This document shows, piece after piece, positions 20,514-33,459 of a stretch of 64,000 nucleotides of DNA; the stretch's first letter is position 1, and each line of letters begins with the position of its first letter. Where the stretch lies: contig JAANDG010000042.1 in NCBI GenBank assembly GCA_036852015.1, forward strand, positions 310,001-374,000. Direction: 5' to 3'. Made by a program: the position numbers and the translations under genes. Below the pieces are notes generated by a model. That model had not been told where the DNA came from. It worked only from the letters and a program-made list of their open reading frames with translations, and searched no databases. This DNA comes from Pelodera strongyloides (taxonomy: Eukaryota; Nematoda; Chromadorea; Rhabditida; Rhabditidae).

Positions 20514-23219
20514 ATGGGCGACCGCGAATTAACTCTTAGTGGAGAAATGGCCCCAGAAACAGCACCAATCACTGCCATTTGCATTGTTGCCGACAAGAAT
20601 AAAGTGCCCAAAGGGTTTACTGTGGTTGGTTTTTATTTATGTTTTGCTTTATTATATTGATAACTTGTTATGATTATTAGGGAATACATTGCATACCCTA
20701 ATACAATGTTACATAGTTAACTCTATTTACCAAAGTTCGAGCACACTCGTTAATCCGTACTGGCTGCACATCGATTGAAATGATTTATTATTTAGGTGAC
20801 AAAATCTTTCGATGACTCATCGGATGCTGATCTCTGGAAGGAAAGCGCTTTCTCACTCTTCTCGCGCCCTGTCAGATATCTTTGTTACAGTAGACAAACT
20901 AACTCTGGTGGACTTCCGGTACGTTTTTCTCAGTTATCTTCCTTTTCACTCGCTACATAGATTAAATAAATCAATTAATTAAATCTGCATATGCGGTAAC
21001 TGTTAACGTGTTTGAACATCTGCATCTTATCTTCCTATTCAATTAACGCAGTCAGTTATGCTCTGCACGGTCTATGCTGTTTAACAACCGTTCTTTTAGT
21101 CAGCGGTATCCGTTGTGACTGATATTACCGTCGTCAAGGATTCCGATCCCATCACTCACGGATTTATCGCCATTGATTACACTGCAGATTCACGTAAGAT
21201 ATTCTTACTATTGTTAATGGTTGTGGTTTTCAAAAATCATTTCCTCATTTAAAGAGCTGGTAAGCTCAAAGCTTTGTTTTTTAATATTGAGCAGTCTGGA
21301 CGACATTTTGTAACCATCGTTTTAGGTGAAAAGTCACTTCGCAAGCGCTTTCTTTGTGTAAAGGCGCAGCCCCGAGAAGATGTGGTCGATGCGGTTGGAG
21401 AGATCATTGTTCTTAACAAAACCAAAAAGACACCGAAGGACTTTACCTTGGCTGGGTTCGTAAGATTTTTTTGCCAATTTATGTTTCCTAGATTAGACCT
21501 AGATTCATTTTCTTATGTAATGGAGCATATGTCGTGTCATATATATCTCCGATAAAAACCACAACTTATCGTGGTATGTGTTTCAGTGAGGTGGATGGAG
21601 CGATGATTTGCTTCAGAATGGTGGTCATTCCTCCAACATTTGGAATTTCACACAGCGCATCGTAAGTTTTATAACAAATTGCTTTGTGATTCCGACAAAC
21701 AATGTGCTACAAATGAATTTTGGCGTTGGAGTGTTGTAGTTATTTTCCCTTACTAGATATCTTTATCAAAATGTATCACATTTTATGTGCGTTGTTACTG
21801 TAAGACAATGAAAAAAAAATACAACCGCGATTTTTGAACTTTCAAAATTCAAGTGTCCTAAATATTTATTTCCAAGTTTCAGTGAAAAAATCGCTATACA
21901 GCTAACATAATCTTCCGGTCCTCTAAATGGCAACGTCTATTCTAATCATGTTTTCATGAGTTTGGGACATCGACGCAGACTGTAGTTCAGTTTCAATGCG
22001 CCCGCCACTCGTTGTTTTAGAAAAGAAAAGCAGCATAAGCAATAAGTAAGAAGGCATTTTCGGATTTCGCATCCTATATTTCCATTGCGTCACTTCATGT
22101 TGTCATTTCAGAGATCGCGCTCTCACCGAGAATCGTCAGATTGGTCTCTATCCTCAGATCTCCGGTGCCGGTATGAGCGGTACTCAGTCGACTCCAGCAC
22201 TTAATAAGGTGGATATGCATCCTCCAATCAATGCTTTTACTATCAAGGTAGAATAGTTTTCCCTGTGTTAAGAGTGTGTTTCGGATCTGGAATGTAGGAA
22301 GAAAGTCGGCTAAACTCCCGCTGAGTTGAAATCTTAACACTGACGAATTCCAAATAAACACTTTGTGAAGCTTAGATATTTGACTGGAAATTGCAAAACT
22401 AAGTCAAAGTATTTATATCCAAAGCACGTGATTATATGGGTTTGAGCCGACTTTTCTTTTTGTACCGGAACGCGCACTAATAATTCACATTTTGTTTGTC
22501 TTTGTCGCACGGCTCACGCACGCATTTCGCGTTTTGGTTCACCTCTCTTTAATGAATGTTCTCAATTCGTTTTCTTTATGCCTGCAGTGTCATGGTCATT
22601 ATGCATTCATGGATGCTAGGAATTAGTTAATTCTGAGGAAGTGATTCTGTGTGTACGTCGTTGTGAAGGAGATGGCGCAAAAATCTATGCATGGTATTCA
22701 TCCCCCCCTCTCCCTCTCAACATCGCCTACCGTGTTTTTGTGTTATTATGTTTGTATTATTCAAGGGTGCATGTCCTCCAGTTCGTGGGATCGAAGACGT
22801 TCCATTTAAAATCAACCCATCTCTACAAGCTGGAAAACCGGCAAACGAGGTATGTCCATTTCAATGCAACCCAGACTATGTTTGAGCGATCTCGAGTGTC
22901 TTATGGTTAGGCAACTAGCAAATGATCACACTATTATATAAAATTCTAAATCGAATTCATTTATGCTATACATAGTAATCAGATGGAGCCTTACTCGATT
23001 GTGTTTTTATTGGAACTAAACTGGAACTTCTTTTTATGGGAGTATTTTCGATTTGGCATTGCACTCTTGTAAAAAATTAGGAGTAATACATTTCATGAGT
23101 TCATAAAATTATCTCTTCAGAACGAGCTTCCTTCCTTCGGATTTGACATTTCCAAACTGGACTCTGATGAATTCACGTATCGGTTCAATCTGGAACGCAG
23201 TACACTTAGTAGTGCGTGA
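20514..23219 (+). CDS. MVB12: ESCRT-I subunit MVB12 (MABP + UMA domains)
   Basis: Eight exons: 20514-20624, 20796-20918, 21100-21193, 21326-21455, 21587-21661, 22112-22247, 22766-22849 and 23121-23219. They give 283 aa; human MVB12A has 273. TTGCAG abuts the ATG, and AATAAA is at 23254-23259. MVB12 is the fourth subunit of ESCRT-I on endosomes, which sorts ubiquitinated cargo into multivesicular bodies. Residues ~12-175 fit the MABP domain: ITAICIVADKNKVPKGFT, then RPVRYLCYSRQ, then DITVVKDSDPITHGFIAID. The C-terminus fits the UMA box that binds the ESCRT-I core: GIEDVPFKINPSL near 232-244 and the end segment LDSDEFTYRFNLERS. It shares its promoter core and upstream RNA motif with the orphan gene at 16478. 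Confidence 0.88.
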
Positions 23220-23269
23220 GAACCTTCAAAGTCTCCTCACTTCGATCATGTACAATAAATGTTCTTTAA

Positions 23270-26200
23270 ACAAATAATTACTTCTTGCCCGCTCTCCGAC
23301 AACACAATATTGTACATGGAATATTTTTTGAGCTTGTTCATTTATCATAATTGCATGTTGTTCGTCGTATGTTTTGATTAGGCGTAGCCGACTGTGAGAA
23401 TCTCATTTCGGTACATGCATTACTTGATTAGTATGTTTATCTCAATAGTTATCAGTGATACGCAATGTAGCAATCGATCTGCCAACTCTTTCCCAACTAA
23501 TGCTTTGTGTGCCTGCCGGACACATATGTTGGTTCATCTGCCTATAGTATTGGCCATTTGAAAACGCGCCATTTCTCTGAATGAGACGCAGAACTCGCCC
23601 AATTACTTTTGAAGCTGTCATTTGCGAGTGTTGTAGTCATCCGTTTAAAACGCATTAGTAAAATGTATTTATGTTTCGCTTGGTCGAGCGCTCCACCGCT
23701 TTTTCCTTGAAGTTTTTGTCAGTTGCATCCTGTGTCCCGTTATTCATTCTTGATTCAGTCTTTTCTCAAATAAAGTTTGATAAACAAACAGACGATTTGT
23801 GGGCATCAGTCTGTCTGCTATGATTGCACTCTTTTCTTTGTCGGTGACTTTGCTGGGTTTTTTATATTACGCTCAGCGTCAACAATTGTCCAAAAACAAA
23901 ACTTCATTAGCCTATCTGGTCCCTATTGAACATCTGGCGTTTGGATTCGTTTAATGTTTTCTTCGTTTTTTTCGCATATCTATTTTCCTGACCTCTTGTG
24001 TAATGTTATCCTTCTGCAGTGCACATTTATTGGAAAGAACGTTTCTTTGTGCACCCTGATCGAACTCACAGACACTCAGAACACTTGCGGGTGCTTTTGC
24101 ACTGACAGTTGAGTGCGTTAAAAAAAAGACCCGCATTGGTTCCCACGAAACTAAATGATTATGTCCACTTGCTTGCTCCTTTCCCGTTGCAGTTTAAAAA
24201 CAAACGTCCTTTCACACCACGTTTGAAAAAATGTAGCGCAGTAGACCCGCAACTATGACAACGGTCTATTATTAGGCGAAAACGTTCATATTCCTGAGCA
24301 GACTTTGCGTTTATAGAGAAGGTGCTAACGCAATACATGCGAGGGCGACCTTTAACAGTAAATAATATCAGCAAGTTCCTCTAGGGTAACTTATGTCGCA
24401 TCTTAAATTCTTGGACCCTTGATTCCTTCGTCGGAATGAGTGGCACACGAGGAAACGAATAATTTTATATCGTTTTTATGTCTCCAGTGCAGCACCCTGT
24501 CTGAATTATGGAGAGCAGCATATGTATAAGTGAAATGTACAAGAATAAAAGCCGGTCGTATTAGAAACTCTCGAAATTGTGCAGTTTCCCTGAAGAAAAT
24601 GAGAATATTTTACGCTCATTGTTGCAAAGTACCACCATCTTCATCGTTCAATTTACAAGCATTGACAATGCGCAGATATACATTCATGGTTTTTGATGAC
24701 GACGCAACCGTTTGATTGAATGAAGGCAGAGAAGAATGCACGATCGTGCTAATCCTATTGCATTCATGAGCAGGACTCGAACGATAAGACTTCTTCAGAA
24801 AGTTCTTAGGAACTGCCCTCTATGCATTTCCCTTTATTCTGCACAACTCTAGACATAGTTCCTCCAGTTACATATTGTCTTGTTACATATTTCCTTTCTT
24901 TAGTGTATTCTGTCAAACTGTTGTATTGGTTTCAATTCAGTTGCATTGTGCCATTGTCGATTTTGGTCACATTGAATAATAAGCCATTCCCCTAATCTCG
25001 ATTCACACAATAGACTATGTTTATTGTCTTCGCCTTATGTTCATTGTTTGCCTTAATTCCGTTCAATAAGAGATTTTCTTCTAGACAACCAGTTTATTGA
25101 ATAATTGAATAGTGAAATTAGTCAGTTTTCGTGACGAAATGAATGCTATTTGCGCTTTCATTAAATGTCGCAACCATAATCAACCGTACAATGTTTTCGT
25201 CAATATTGTTGAGTAGGTCCAACACATGCTGTTACCTGTTGTTCTATACATATTCATTATGAGACTTTATTCAATGAGGATATAGAATCCGTTTCGCTCG
25301 AAACCAGTCAGTGTGATATATCCCTCTGCGTGTTCTGTCTGTCCAGCAATGGGACTCTGTGGGCACATTGCCAAAGGCCATTTTATGCCCCACTCTCCTC
25401 ATCTACGCTCTGCTGGTCTGAAATTTCATCCAGTTAATTTATTTTACTTCTTTATTTTCTTTCCGAATGCTGTACACGTACAAATTATTAATGTCTATTT
25501 GTTTGTTTTTTTACGCATGCTCTTCAAAGTGTTTTATTGTGTAAATTCAAATTCGACGATACGTGCTGAGCTTTTTAGGTGTAGGAATTTGTAGATTTGA
25601 TAGTCTCTGTAACTACAACTACCGTTATATGTTATATATCTGCTTTCTTTACCCACACTACCGTCTTGGGTGTTGTCTTTATTTTATGATAGTTCCGATA
25701 ACTTCTGTGTTGTTAATCCAAGAAAAGAAACAATTTTAAGCATGGTATCTTCGCGCATATTGTGTAGAAGAGATGCCGTCATTGGCCTGTTTTCTGAAAA
25801 GTCTTCTAATAAGAGTTCGGTGTTTCGAAATGTTAGCGTCCTCTCCGTCAAGCACATGTACTATAATTAGGAGAGTCTGGACGGGCGTTGCGTATTATTG
25901 CGAAATGATCGGATAAAAAGTTACTTTAGCATAAGGGCTTGAACTTCTGTGAACTCAGTTTATTTTCGCGTGCATGCTCGTTGAGATGTATGCTCAGTAA
26001 ACAAAAATAGCTATTCGATCGATAATACAAGCTTTTGTGCTCCTTATTTCGACTAACTTGGCATGAGAATTTCATTTTGTTGGGTTTTCAGGCACACACC
26101 TAATGTCCTAATACGTCCACTTCTGGGTACTGGTCCTCATTAAGAGGGCGAAAATTCTTTTTTCATGTATTTATTTCTGTATGTGGATCTTCCTGCAAAA

Positions 26201-26700
26201 ACTTCGTACCAGCTGTCATAAGTACTAAAGAAATGGGGTTTTTGCTTCGGGTGGGACCAGCCCAGCTGTATTTTCAGCCCAGCTGTGTGTTTTTTTCATG
26301 CAATGGCCCTCCTCAAATATATTGTTTTCTTTTTCGCGGGTATACTGTACACAACCTTATAAAATACTTCTAGCTGGCTATATCTTCATAATGATGTTCT
26401 TGCACCCTGGTAGATATGTTTATGATCAATTGCATTGGCTATCAAAATTAAACGTCATGTAATGAATGCATCTTCGGCATCTTTGTTTTTATTGGATATT
26501 ACATAAACATTGATAATGCGCGGAGATTTCAAATGCTCGCCATAATATCGAAATCTACGTAATCCCAAAACGTATGCAAGAAAAGAATATGTGCGTGTAA
26601 ATACTGTTGCGGAAAGTAAATTGCTTTCCGTACTGAACATAGGCTACTCGTGAATGTTTTCCAAAAAGCAATATTTTAGTCGTTGATCATAAATGAATAC
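23270..26700. other. intergenic, no gene supported
   Basis: About 3.4 kb of AT-rich sequence between MVB12 and bestrophin. Open frames here are short and lack splice-bounded, protein-like exons. Two AGCCCAGCTGT words occur close together near 26,260-26,290. I see no clear repeat or RNA gene. Confidence 0.45.
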
Positions 26701-26712
26701 ATGTTTCAGAAA

Positions 26713-29700
26713 ATGACAATAACGTACACATTAGAAGTGAGTCGGGCTCAGTTCTGGGGCTTTCCAAAGTTACTAATTCGATGGAGGGGCTCGATCTACA
26801 AATTAATATATAGGTACGTTCAGATTTCATGCTCGCTATTGATTACCTAGCTGAGGGAATCAATAGAATACCTCCTCCGATTTTGTTACACCGCTTCAAT
26901 TCAAAAGCCATAAGGAGTGTGTTATTTTAGAGAAATGCTGGTCTTCACACTCTGCTTCTACATTATTCTATTCGCTTATCGTTTTGTGCTTACCGAAACG
27001 GGGCAAAGGTATCATTTCGAGGTTTCAAGTAGATTTGCTCAGTTCAACAATATCAACCATGTTTTTTGTATATTGTTACAAATTGCAGAAAATTCGAACA
27101 ACTTGCTCTTTATTGTCGAATGGGAAATCAGGTGGTCGTGACCTTCACACTAGGAATCTTTGTATCACTCATTATGCAACGATGGTGGAATCAGTACATG
27201 CACATTCCCTGGCCAGACAAGTAAGTAATCACCTAAAAGCACGATAGAGCGAAGACATGTCCAACATTTTTGGACTAGTGTTTTATCTTGTTTTTACAGT
27301 AAGGAGAACGCCAGCTATCTCATCCGTACCTGCATTTGCATATCAAATATGCTTTTAGAAAAGTTTTGCTGTAGTAAAACGCATAGTGAATCACTGACAT
27401 CAACGGGTATGCACATTCAGATGCATAGGCACATAATTTAGACTTGCTATGGAAATCTCAGCCTATGTGCAGGGCAATGATGAGAGAGGTCGAATGATGA
27501 GGAGATCAATGGTTCGATACCTCAATCTCCTTGCTATTTTCACGTTTCAGGTCGGTTTAGGGAAAGGTGAATATTAAAGATATGATGTGAGTGTCTTATT
27601 ACGTGTAGTGGAACCGATGCGCTGTTTTATCGTAGAGTTAATGAGTCACCATAGTGGTTGTTTAACAAGACGTTTAATCACCTTGCTTATTATTAGGCAA
27701 CATCAACTGTGATAAAGAAGCGTTTTCCAACACTCGATCACTTAGTGGACGCTGGTTTGATGACCCCAGAGGAGAAGGAAGAACTGGATAATACTGCTAC
27801 ACCACATGGATATTGGTCTGTTGGCCATCATAATTCACCTCTTACAAAACAATATTGCTGTTTTTACCAAAACAATGAAATTGTAAGGGATCTCCCTATA
27901 TCTATCAGCTCTAAGTGTCAGATTAGTTTTGTCAGACTAGACAATCTCTTTTTACATTGAGAAACGTGAATCTCAAATGTTCAGGTGGATGCCCGCGCAT
28001 TGGTTTTGTCAACTAGCGATCGTGGCGCGGAAGGAAGGCAGAATTCACGACGATTTGCACCTCAAGTCACTGATCGATGTATGTATTCGCTTTAACAAAC
28101 ATTTGTAGGGAATAGAATGTGCGTATTTGCCTCATTGCTCTTAATGAGTCACCTTCTTTCCAGGACTGCATGGAGTACCGTGGTAATTGCGGAATGATTT
28201 GGTCCTATGATTGGATTTCCGCTCCGCTCGTTTACACACAAGTCGTCACTATTTCCGTGTACATGTACTGCTGGACCTTGCTGTTTGGAAGACAATATTT
28301 ACTTGGCGATGTAAGCTGATTCACATCGCATAACTTACTCACTAGAGTACTCTGCTTTGCCCCGTCTATTTACCGTGTATTACCTGCGTCTGTATCTCCG
28401 ATAATAACTGTGACTTTGTAATTGGCAGGGTCTCGAGCATGGATTTGCCATTGACTACTACGTTCCAGTGATGGCGACTTTTGAATTCGTATTTTATGTC
28501 GGATGGCTTAAGGTTGGTGTATTTCATGTCGGATGGCCTAACCTTTTCTTATATTAATTGTTTAAGACCATATGGTTTGTGTGATTGCGTTGGACCTGAC
28601 ATTTACATTTATCATTTACATAACTTTTTACTTATTCACATTTTTCAAGTATCACTGTACGTGAAAACAAAGTTTTGAAAATCTTGCAGGTCGCTGAGTC
28701 AATGATCTGCCCTTTCGGAGAAGATGACGATGATTTTGAGCTAAATTGTCAGTGTTTATTTACAGAAGCGTGTATGAATTCTTATTGTGTAGCGCTCAGA
28801 ATATTCTCTCATGTTGTTCTGGGAGATATCCGTAATTTTTGCAGCATATACTGAACAACGTCCATAATTCCTACTTATACATATAATTTCTATTTCGTTC
28901 AGGGATTATCGATCGTAACGTGCAAGTTGGATATCTAATTGTGGACGGCCTTCACCGAAGGTCTCCGGCAATGAGCAGGGACGCCTTCTGGGGAAACATG
29001 GAACCAGAAGTACCGTATACTCAGGCAACAGCACATCTCAAGAAGGACGCAGAAGCATTTGTTGGATCAACGACGGCCATGAAGTTTGTGAATTGTACAG
29101 AAAGTATTGCTTCGTCTCGATAGCGCCGCCAAAAGGAAAACCTCAGTGTCTGCCTTCGGAAACAAGCAAATCCTGTATTTTCAGTATTCCCGATCACGAG
29201 GCTTTATGGGAGCATGTCGACGAAATGCCAGTCATCTGTGAGGAAGACGGTCAAGTTCAGCCGAGAAGAGGAAGAAAAGATACATCAGATGTGAGTATTA
29301 CAATTAAGAAGCATTGATATCAGTTTTACTGCAGAGCATGACACAGGTACATAAGACCTTTTGTCATTGACCTTGACAGAAGTCCTTATTTTTTCAGACA
29401 AACGAGGCCCTCGACGTTGATGATAGTGATAACGAAAGCCAAGCGAGCAAGTATGTTGACAGGCTAACGCATGTCTAATTACAACCGTCGCTTTTGTAGA
29501 TTACTGATTTATTATGTTACTTGTTTATTACATTGGTTATTCCATAATAGTCACCGCTAAATGTTTTTAGGGCTCTGGATCGCAAGAAGAAGACTGGTCT
29601 TGGTGGTTTGATGCCTGGATTCAGTCGACAGACACTTGCAAGCCGAGTCGGTAGCAAGTTTGGAAGTGTCAATTCCATCTTCGGCCCCAGCAGACAGTTG

Positions 29701-30983
29701 GTTTTCTTTTATTGGGTTTTATTCTGGTTCAGCGCATCTATCGGACCATGTAGCTATAACAGCACCTTATGCAAAACAAAGACCTCGAGTATTTTAAAAG
29801 GAATATAAATTAGTTGATTTCTAGGTATCTTCTTAATTTAAACAATAAATTACTGAGGTTTTGATTGACGCTTGGAATAAAATTGATTTAAATCATAGTT
29901 TAAGCTCTGCCACCCGTCCGTCTACACCGCCAGTTCCCTTCATGCGACATTTCTCGAATTCTGCCACGGAACGTCCAATGTCGTCATTTTATGGCCGGAA
30001 CAGGAACTTTGACAACTTTGACAGTCAAACTGATGTAAATTTATTTCGTAAGCATGTATATTCCATTTTGGTTCGAAGGTAATTCCTCCTCTATACGGGG
30101 TTTGGCCCTAAATGGCGAATTTTCCGGTGACTGTCATTTAGTTTCAGGTGGATTGTGACTCCAAGACCAGCATTGAAGCCTTTACTAACTTTGTCAATGA
30201 TGCTGATGAAATGCCCAACCCCAATTTTTCATCCGCCAACTTGGAAAAAGTGAGGAATAATTTGATTTTCAACGCTTTTTGAAGACCAACAAGTAGTAGT
30301 GTTTGTTTGATCACGAAACCTTTGACGACAGTCTCGAGAGGTACATAGGACGTCAAGTGTATAACGTTGCGCAACGACTTTAAAATGCCTTTCACTTTAT
30401 TGCAATTCCTTCAACAACAAAAAATGAAAGCAATATTAATACAATTATAACCATTGTAATTGTACTTGCTTAAATAGTTCATTGCCTGAAGGAAGTATGA
30501 GTCTGGTAAAGCCAAGGAAAATTAGCACTAATTTAAGAATTTCTTTTTATCTTCGGGTATAGTTATTTACTTTAAAGATCAATATCAGGATAATACTAAG
30601 ATCGGTGGTGTACTTTAGATACCTCCACTGCCTGTGGTTAAAGAAGTGGAAGTGGAGTCACATCCTGTCACACAGCCTGAGGATACATTATCACCTCTCG
30701 CAAGGTCCAGAAGACTATCATGGGCGGATCCCCCAGGTATGATATCATTGTTTTATCATTCGACTGTTCTTACAACACAGGAACGAATAGTATTCAAAGT
30801 CTGTCACAAGGCAATTGCCTTTAGTTTTCTTCCTTCAATTATTGGTTTCTTCATTCAAATCGCGTTTTTAAAATACATGTATAGTCTTGTTCAATCGTTT
30901 CAGGAGAAAGAACAGAGAGTGAGGGAACCCCTCCATTGGACGATTGTGGAAGTACCACACCACTTTGCAGACCAAAACAGTAA
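26713..30983 (+). CDS. bestrophin-family calcium-activated anion channel
   Basis: Seventeen exons: 26713-26813, 26931-27008, 27089-27220, 27442-27550, 27697-27815, 27985-28078, 28164-28310, 28429-28512, 28690-28747, 28903-29083, 29185-29290, 29398-29450, 29571-29696, 29905-30034, 30148-30249, 30619-30736 and 30904-30983, giving 605 aa. TTTCAG lies three bases before the ATG. The start [20 protein letters not shown] and [13 protein letters not shown] are family hallmarks. The neck/pore segment is [12 protein letters not shown], followed by [58 protein letters not shown] and [16 protein letters not shown]. The calcium clasp GEDDDDFE is at residues 298-305. The C-terminal ~200 residues are Ser/basic-rich and not conserved, as usual. 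The protein should be a plasma-membrane pentamer. The ends of exons 10 and 13 rest on phase rather than strong donor sites. Confidence 0.95.
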
Positions 30984-30989
30984 ACGGAT

Positions 30990-31760
30990 AATCAACTTCT
31001 CATACATGTGCCTTTTTAACGCGCACAATCAGTGTGCTACTACTAACCTGCACACACATTCAATTTGTTTTAACGCATCATCAGGGTCTTCTGTATTATC
31101 ATGTGCTATATGAATAACCAAAACGTGTCTTGTTGTGATTTGATCTGACTCTTGCTATCACAGCTCTCTAATGTGCATTTTATTTACCTATTGTACGTGT
31201 GCCCATTTCTGTTTTGTTTTTAGAGACTAATGTTTCTATTGTGTTCTTTTTAAATTAACGTTGCTCTTTCTTTTTATAGGTATTTTTATTATGCTTATTT
31301 TCTTATAGATCTCTTTTATTCGCTCGTGCAAAAGTATTAATTTCGTTTATGAGCTTTACTTGTTTTGATCACAACTAACTACGGATTTATAGTCCCATTC
31401 TTTGCATGTCTAGGCATCTTTGCTAATTTGTTTCTGTGTTTACAATTAGTCCAGAGTTTTTATTGATGTGTTTGGTGAATTTTCAAATGCATTAACCCCT
31501 GTTATTAGTGATATTCACAATTCTGTTGGAATTTCAAGTAAACGTTTCGATTTTAAAATTGAGTTTGCTTTATCAAAACTGAAAAGCAATGTGCATTTAT
31601 ATTTATTTGATGTTTAGAGGATCTGTTGTACTTGTTGACAAAGGAAAACAATATTATGAGGGCAAACAAATTGAGTCCAGAAAGAAATGTAAGTCACTGA
31701 AAAAAGTGAATATATGAAGTGTATAACACTTGATAGAACTCGGAATACAGTAGCGTAAGA
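30990..31760. other. bestrophin 3' flank
   Basis: T-rich sequence with no supported exon. No unique poly(A) site can be assigned. Confidence 0.4.
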
Positions 31761-31765
31761 CATAG

Positions 31766-31917
31766 AACTGTATAAAACCAAGATGTATCTTTTTACTAGA
31801 ATAAAGATAAACATAGGAAAGAACTGTATAAAACCAAGGTGTATCTTTTTACTAGAATAAAGATAAACATAGGAAAGAACTGTATAATTTCTATTAGAAT
31901 AAAGATAAACGTAGGAA
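31766..31917. repeat. 56-bp tandem repeat, about 2.7 copies
   Basis: Units start at 31766, 31822 and 31878 with AACTGTATAAAACCAAG or a variant and contain ACTAGAATAAAGATAAACAT. Copies 1 and 2 differ by one base; copy 3 carries an internal deletion. It lies just beyond the stop codon of the minus-strand gene ending at 31951, in its 3' UTR or flank. Confidence 0.9.
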
Positions 31918-31950
31918 CAAGGCAAATGTCGTGTGCGTATTTCTGAGGAT

Positions 31951-33449
31951 TTATACGAAGAAGACTGTGAGACCAATCAAGACGATATAAGTGGCAACCA
32001 AGATCCAGTTGAATATCTGAAAATAATGTCAATGGAGGGAACACAACACATACATATTTCTGAGCATACGTCTGCGGTCTCTTAGCGCGTTGAAGTAAAT
32101 GTATTTTGCCAATGGGAACTTTAAAATAACGAATATTAGATAGATGTTTTAGTGCATAAGTAGAACCAACCGTCACCGCTATGAACCTCCCATGATATAC
32201 TGGATGCCCCTTGGACCGATCACAGTACCAAGATTCCAAAGCAGCAGAAATAATCAATAAAACTAGGCAAACCACGTAGACGATCAATAGCTGAAATTAT
32301 ATTTGAACGTGATGTGTTTCGCTTAGCTCTGTTTTGTAAAGAAGAAACGGATTCCGATTAACACTATTTTAGCTGTAAAATAACTGACCCTTCTTTTCCC
32401 AAGAGCTTCGGCGATGTCCTTCCCAAACAGATTATTGAGTAGAACAATTAAGGCAAATACCCATGTAAAGAGAAGAATAAACACAATGAGCGTCTGCCAA
32501 CCAAAACCCTGAAACAAACATTGGGAATCATGGAAGACCATCGATATACTCTCGATTTTTATAGTGTATGAACCGATATATATTCTTGCACACTGTGCTA
32601 TTTCTTCAGCATTGTGCGTAGTCATTGAATGTGTGAATATATCAATCGTAAATTATCTGCTTTCGTCCTATTTTATATAATTGGAATAGGTGATCGACGA
32701 CGTTAATCGTGCGCCGTTAATAATCTAATTATTTTGACGTTATTTTGAAATCGAAAAGCAGCTACTCTAAGAACGCATACGGTATTTTTTAATGCTACGC
32801 TTTGAGTTCCACTCTATTTCCCAGGATATCCATCCTGCAGCTCGGCTATGTTAGGATTTTGAAATGACACGAGAAATCAAAAAACTCTCCATTTATTCTG
32901 AGTATGTCGGCTCATTGCAACCACATGCAAGCACACACTGGCGTGTTTTGAGAATCCATTGGCTATTACCAAATGAGAACGTTCCAATAATTAAGCAAAC
33001 AATTTCAACTTTGAAGCAGTGAATGTGAATTTATCCATGCCTGTTGTAACATATGCAATACGCTTTTCATATACGTGTAATCATATTAGATTTGTAATTA
33101 TTTGCTTCTTGTTTATCCCATACGGTAGAATCACGGACTTACTCTGTAGATGAATTGCAGATAAGTGTCTGTGTTATTCCAAACAAAAGAACTGGCAAAT
33201 AGGGCGGCGAAACCACAACCCTGAACAAAATTAAGTATTCAAAATTAGTCAAATGGAGTTCATGCTGAAAGCTCCCATGGTTCACGACTGCATAGGCATT
33301 TCTAAAGTGATTTCTCAATCTCATCTATAAACATCACTGGCACTTATCAAGCCGTCCTACAAGGCACTTCAAGTGGAAATGATGTCACCTACCACTTGGA
33401 GGAGGTTAATTAGGCCGGGAATTGTTCGCAATCGAGATGTGTCGAGCAT
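31951..33449 (-). CDS. MARVEL-like four-helix membrane protein, paralogue 1
   Basis: Five minus-strand exons, in order 33393-33449, 33143-33220, 32389-32508, 32171-32290 and 31951-32016, all phase 0, give 146 aa. Four hydrophobic helices match the exons: IPGLINLLQV + GCGFAALFASSF, GWQTLIVFILLFTWVFALIV, LLIVYVVCLVLLIISAALES and FNWILVATYIVLIGLTVFFV. NLFGKDIAEALGK follows helix 2 and VYHGRFIAV follows helix 3. The N-terminal PGLxxLLQV resembles the start of MARVEL domains (tetraspan proteins of vesicle trafficking and membrane junctions). The assignment is by topology and this motif, not a database match. Its neighbour at 36218 has the same exon structure. Confidence 0.8.
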
Positions 33450-33459
33450 TCTTTAAAAT

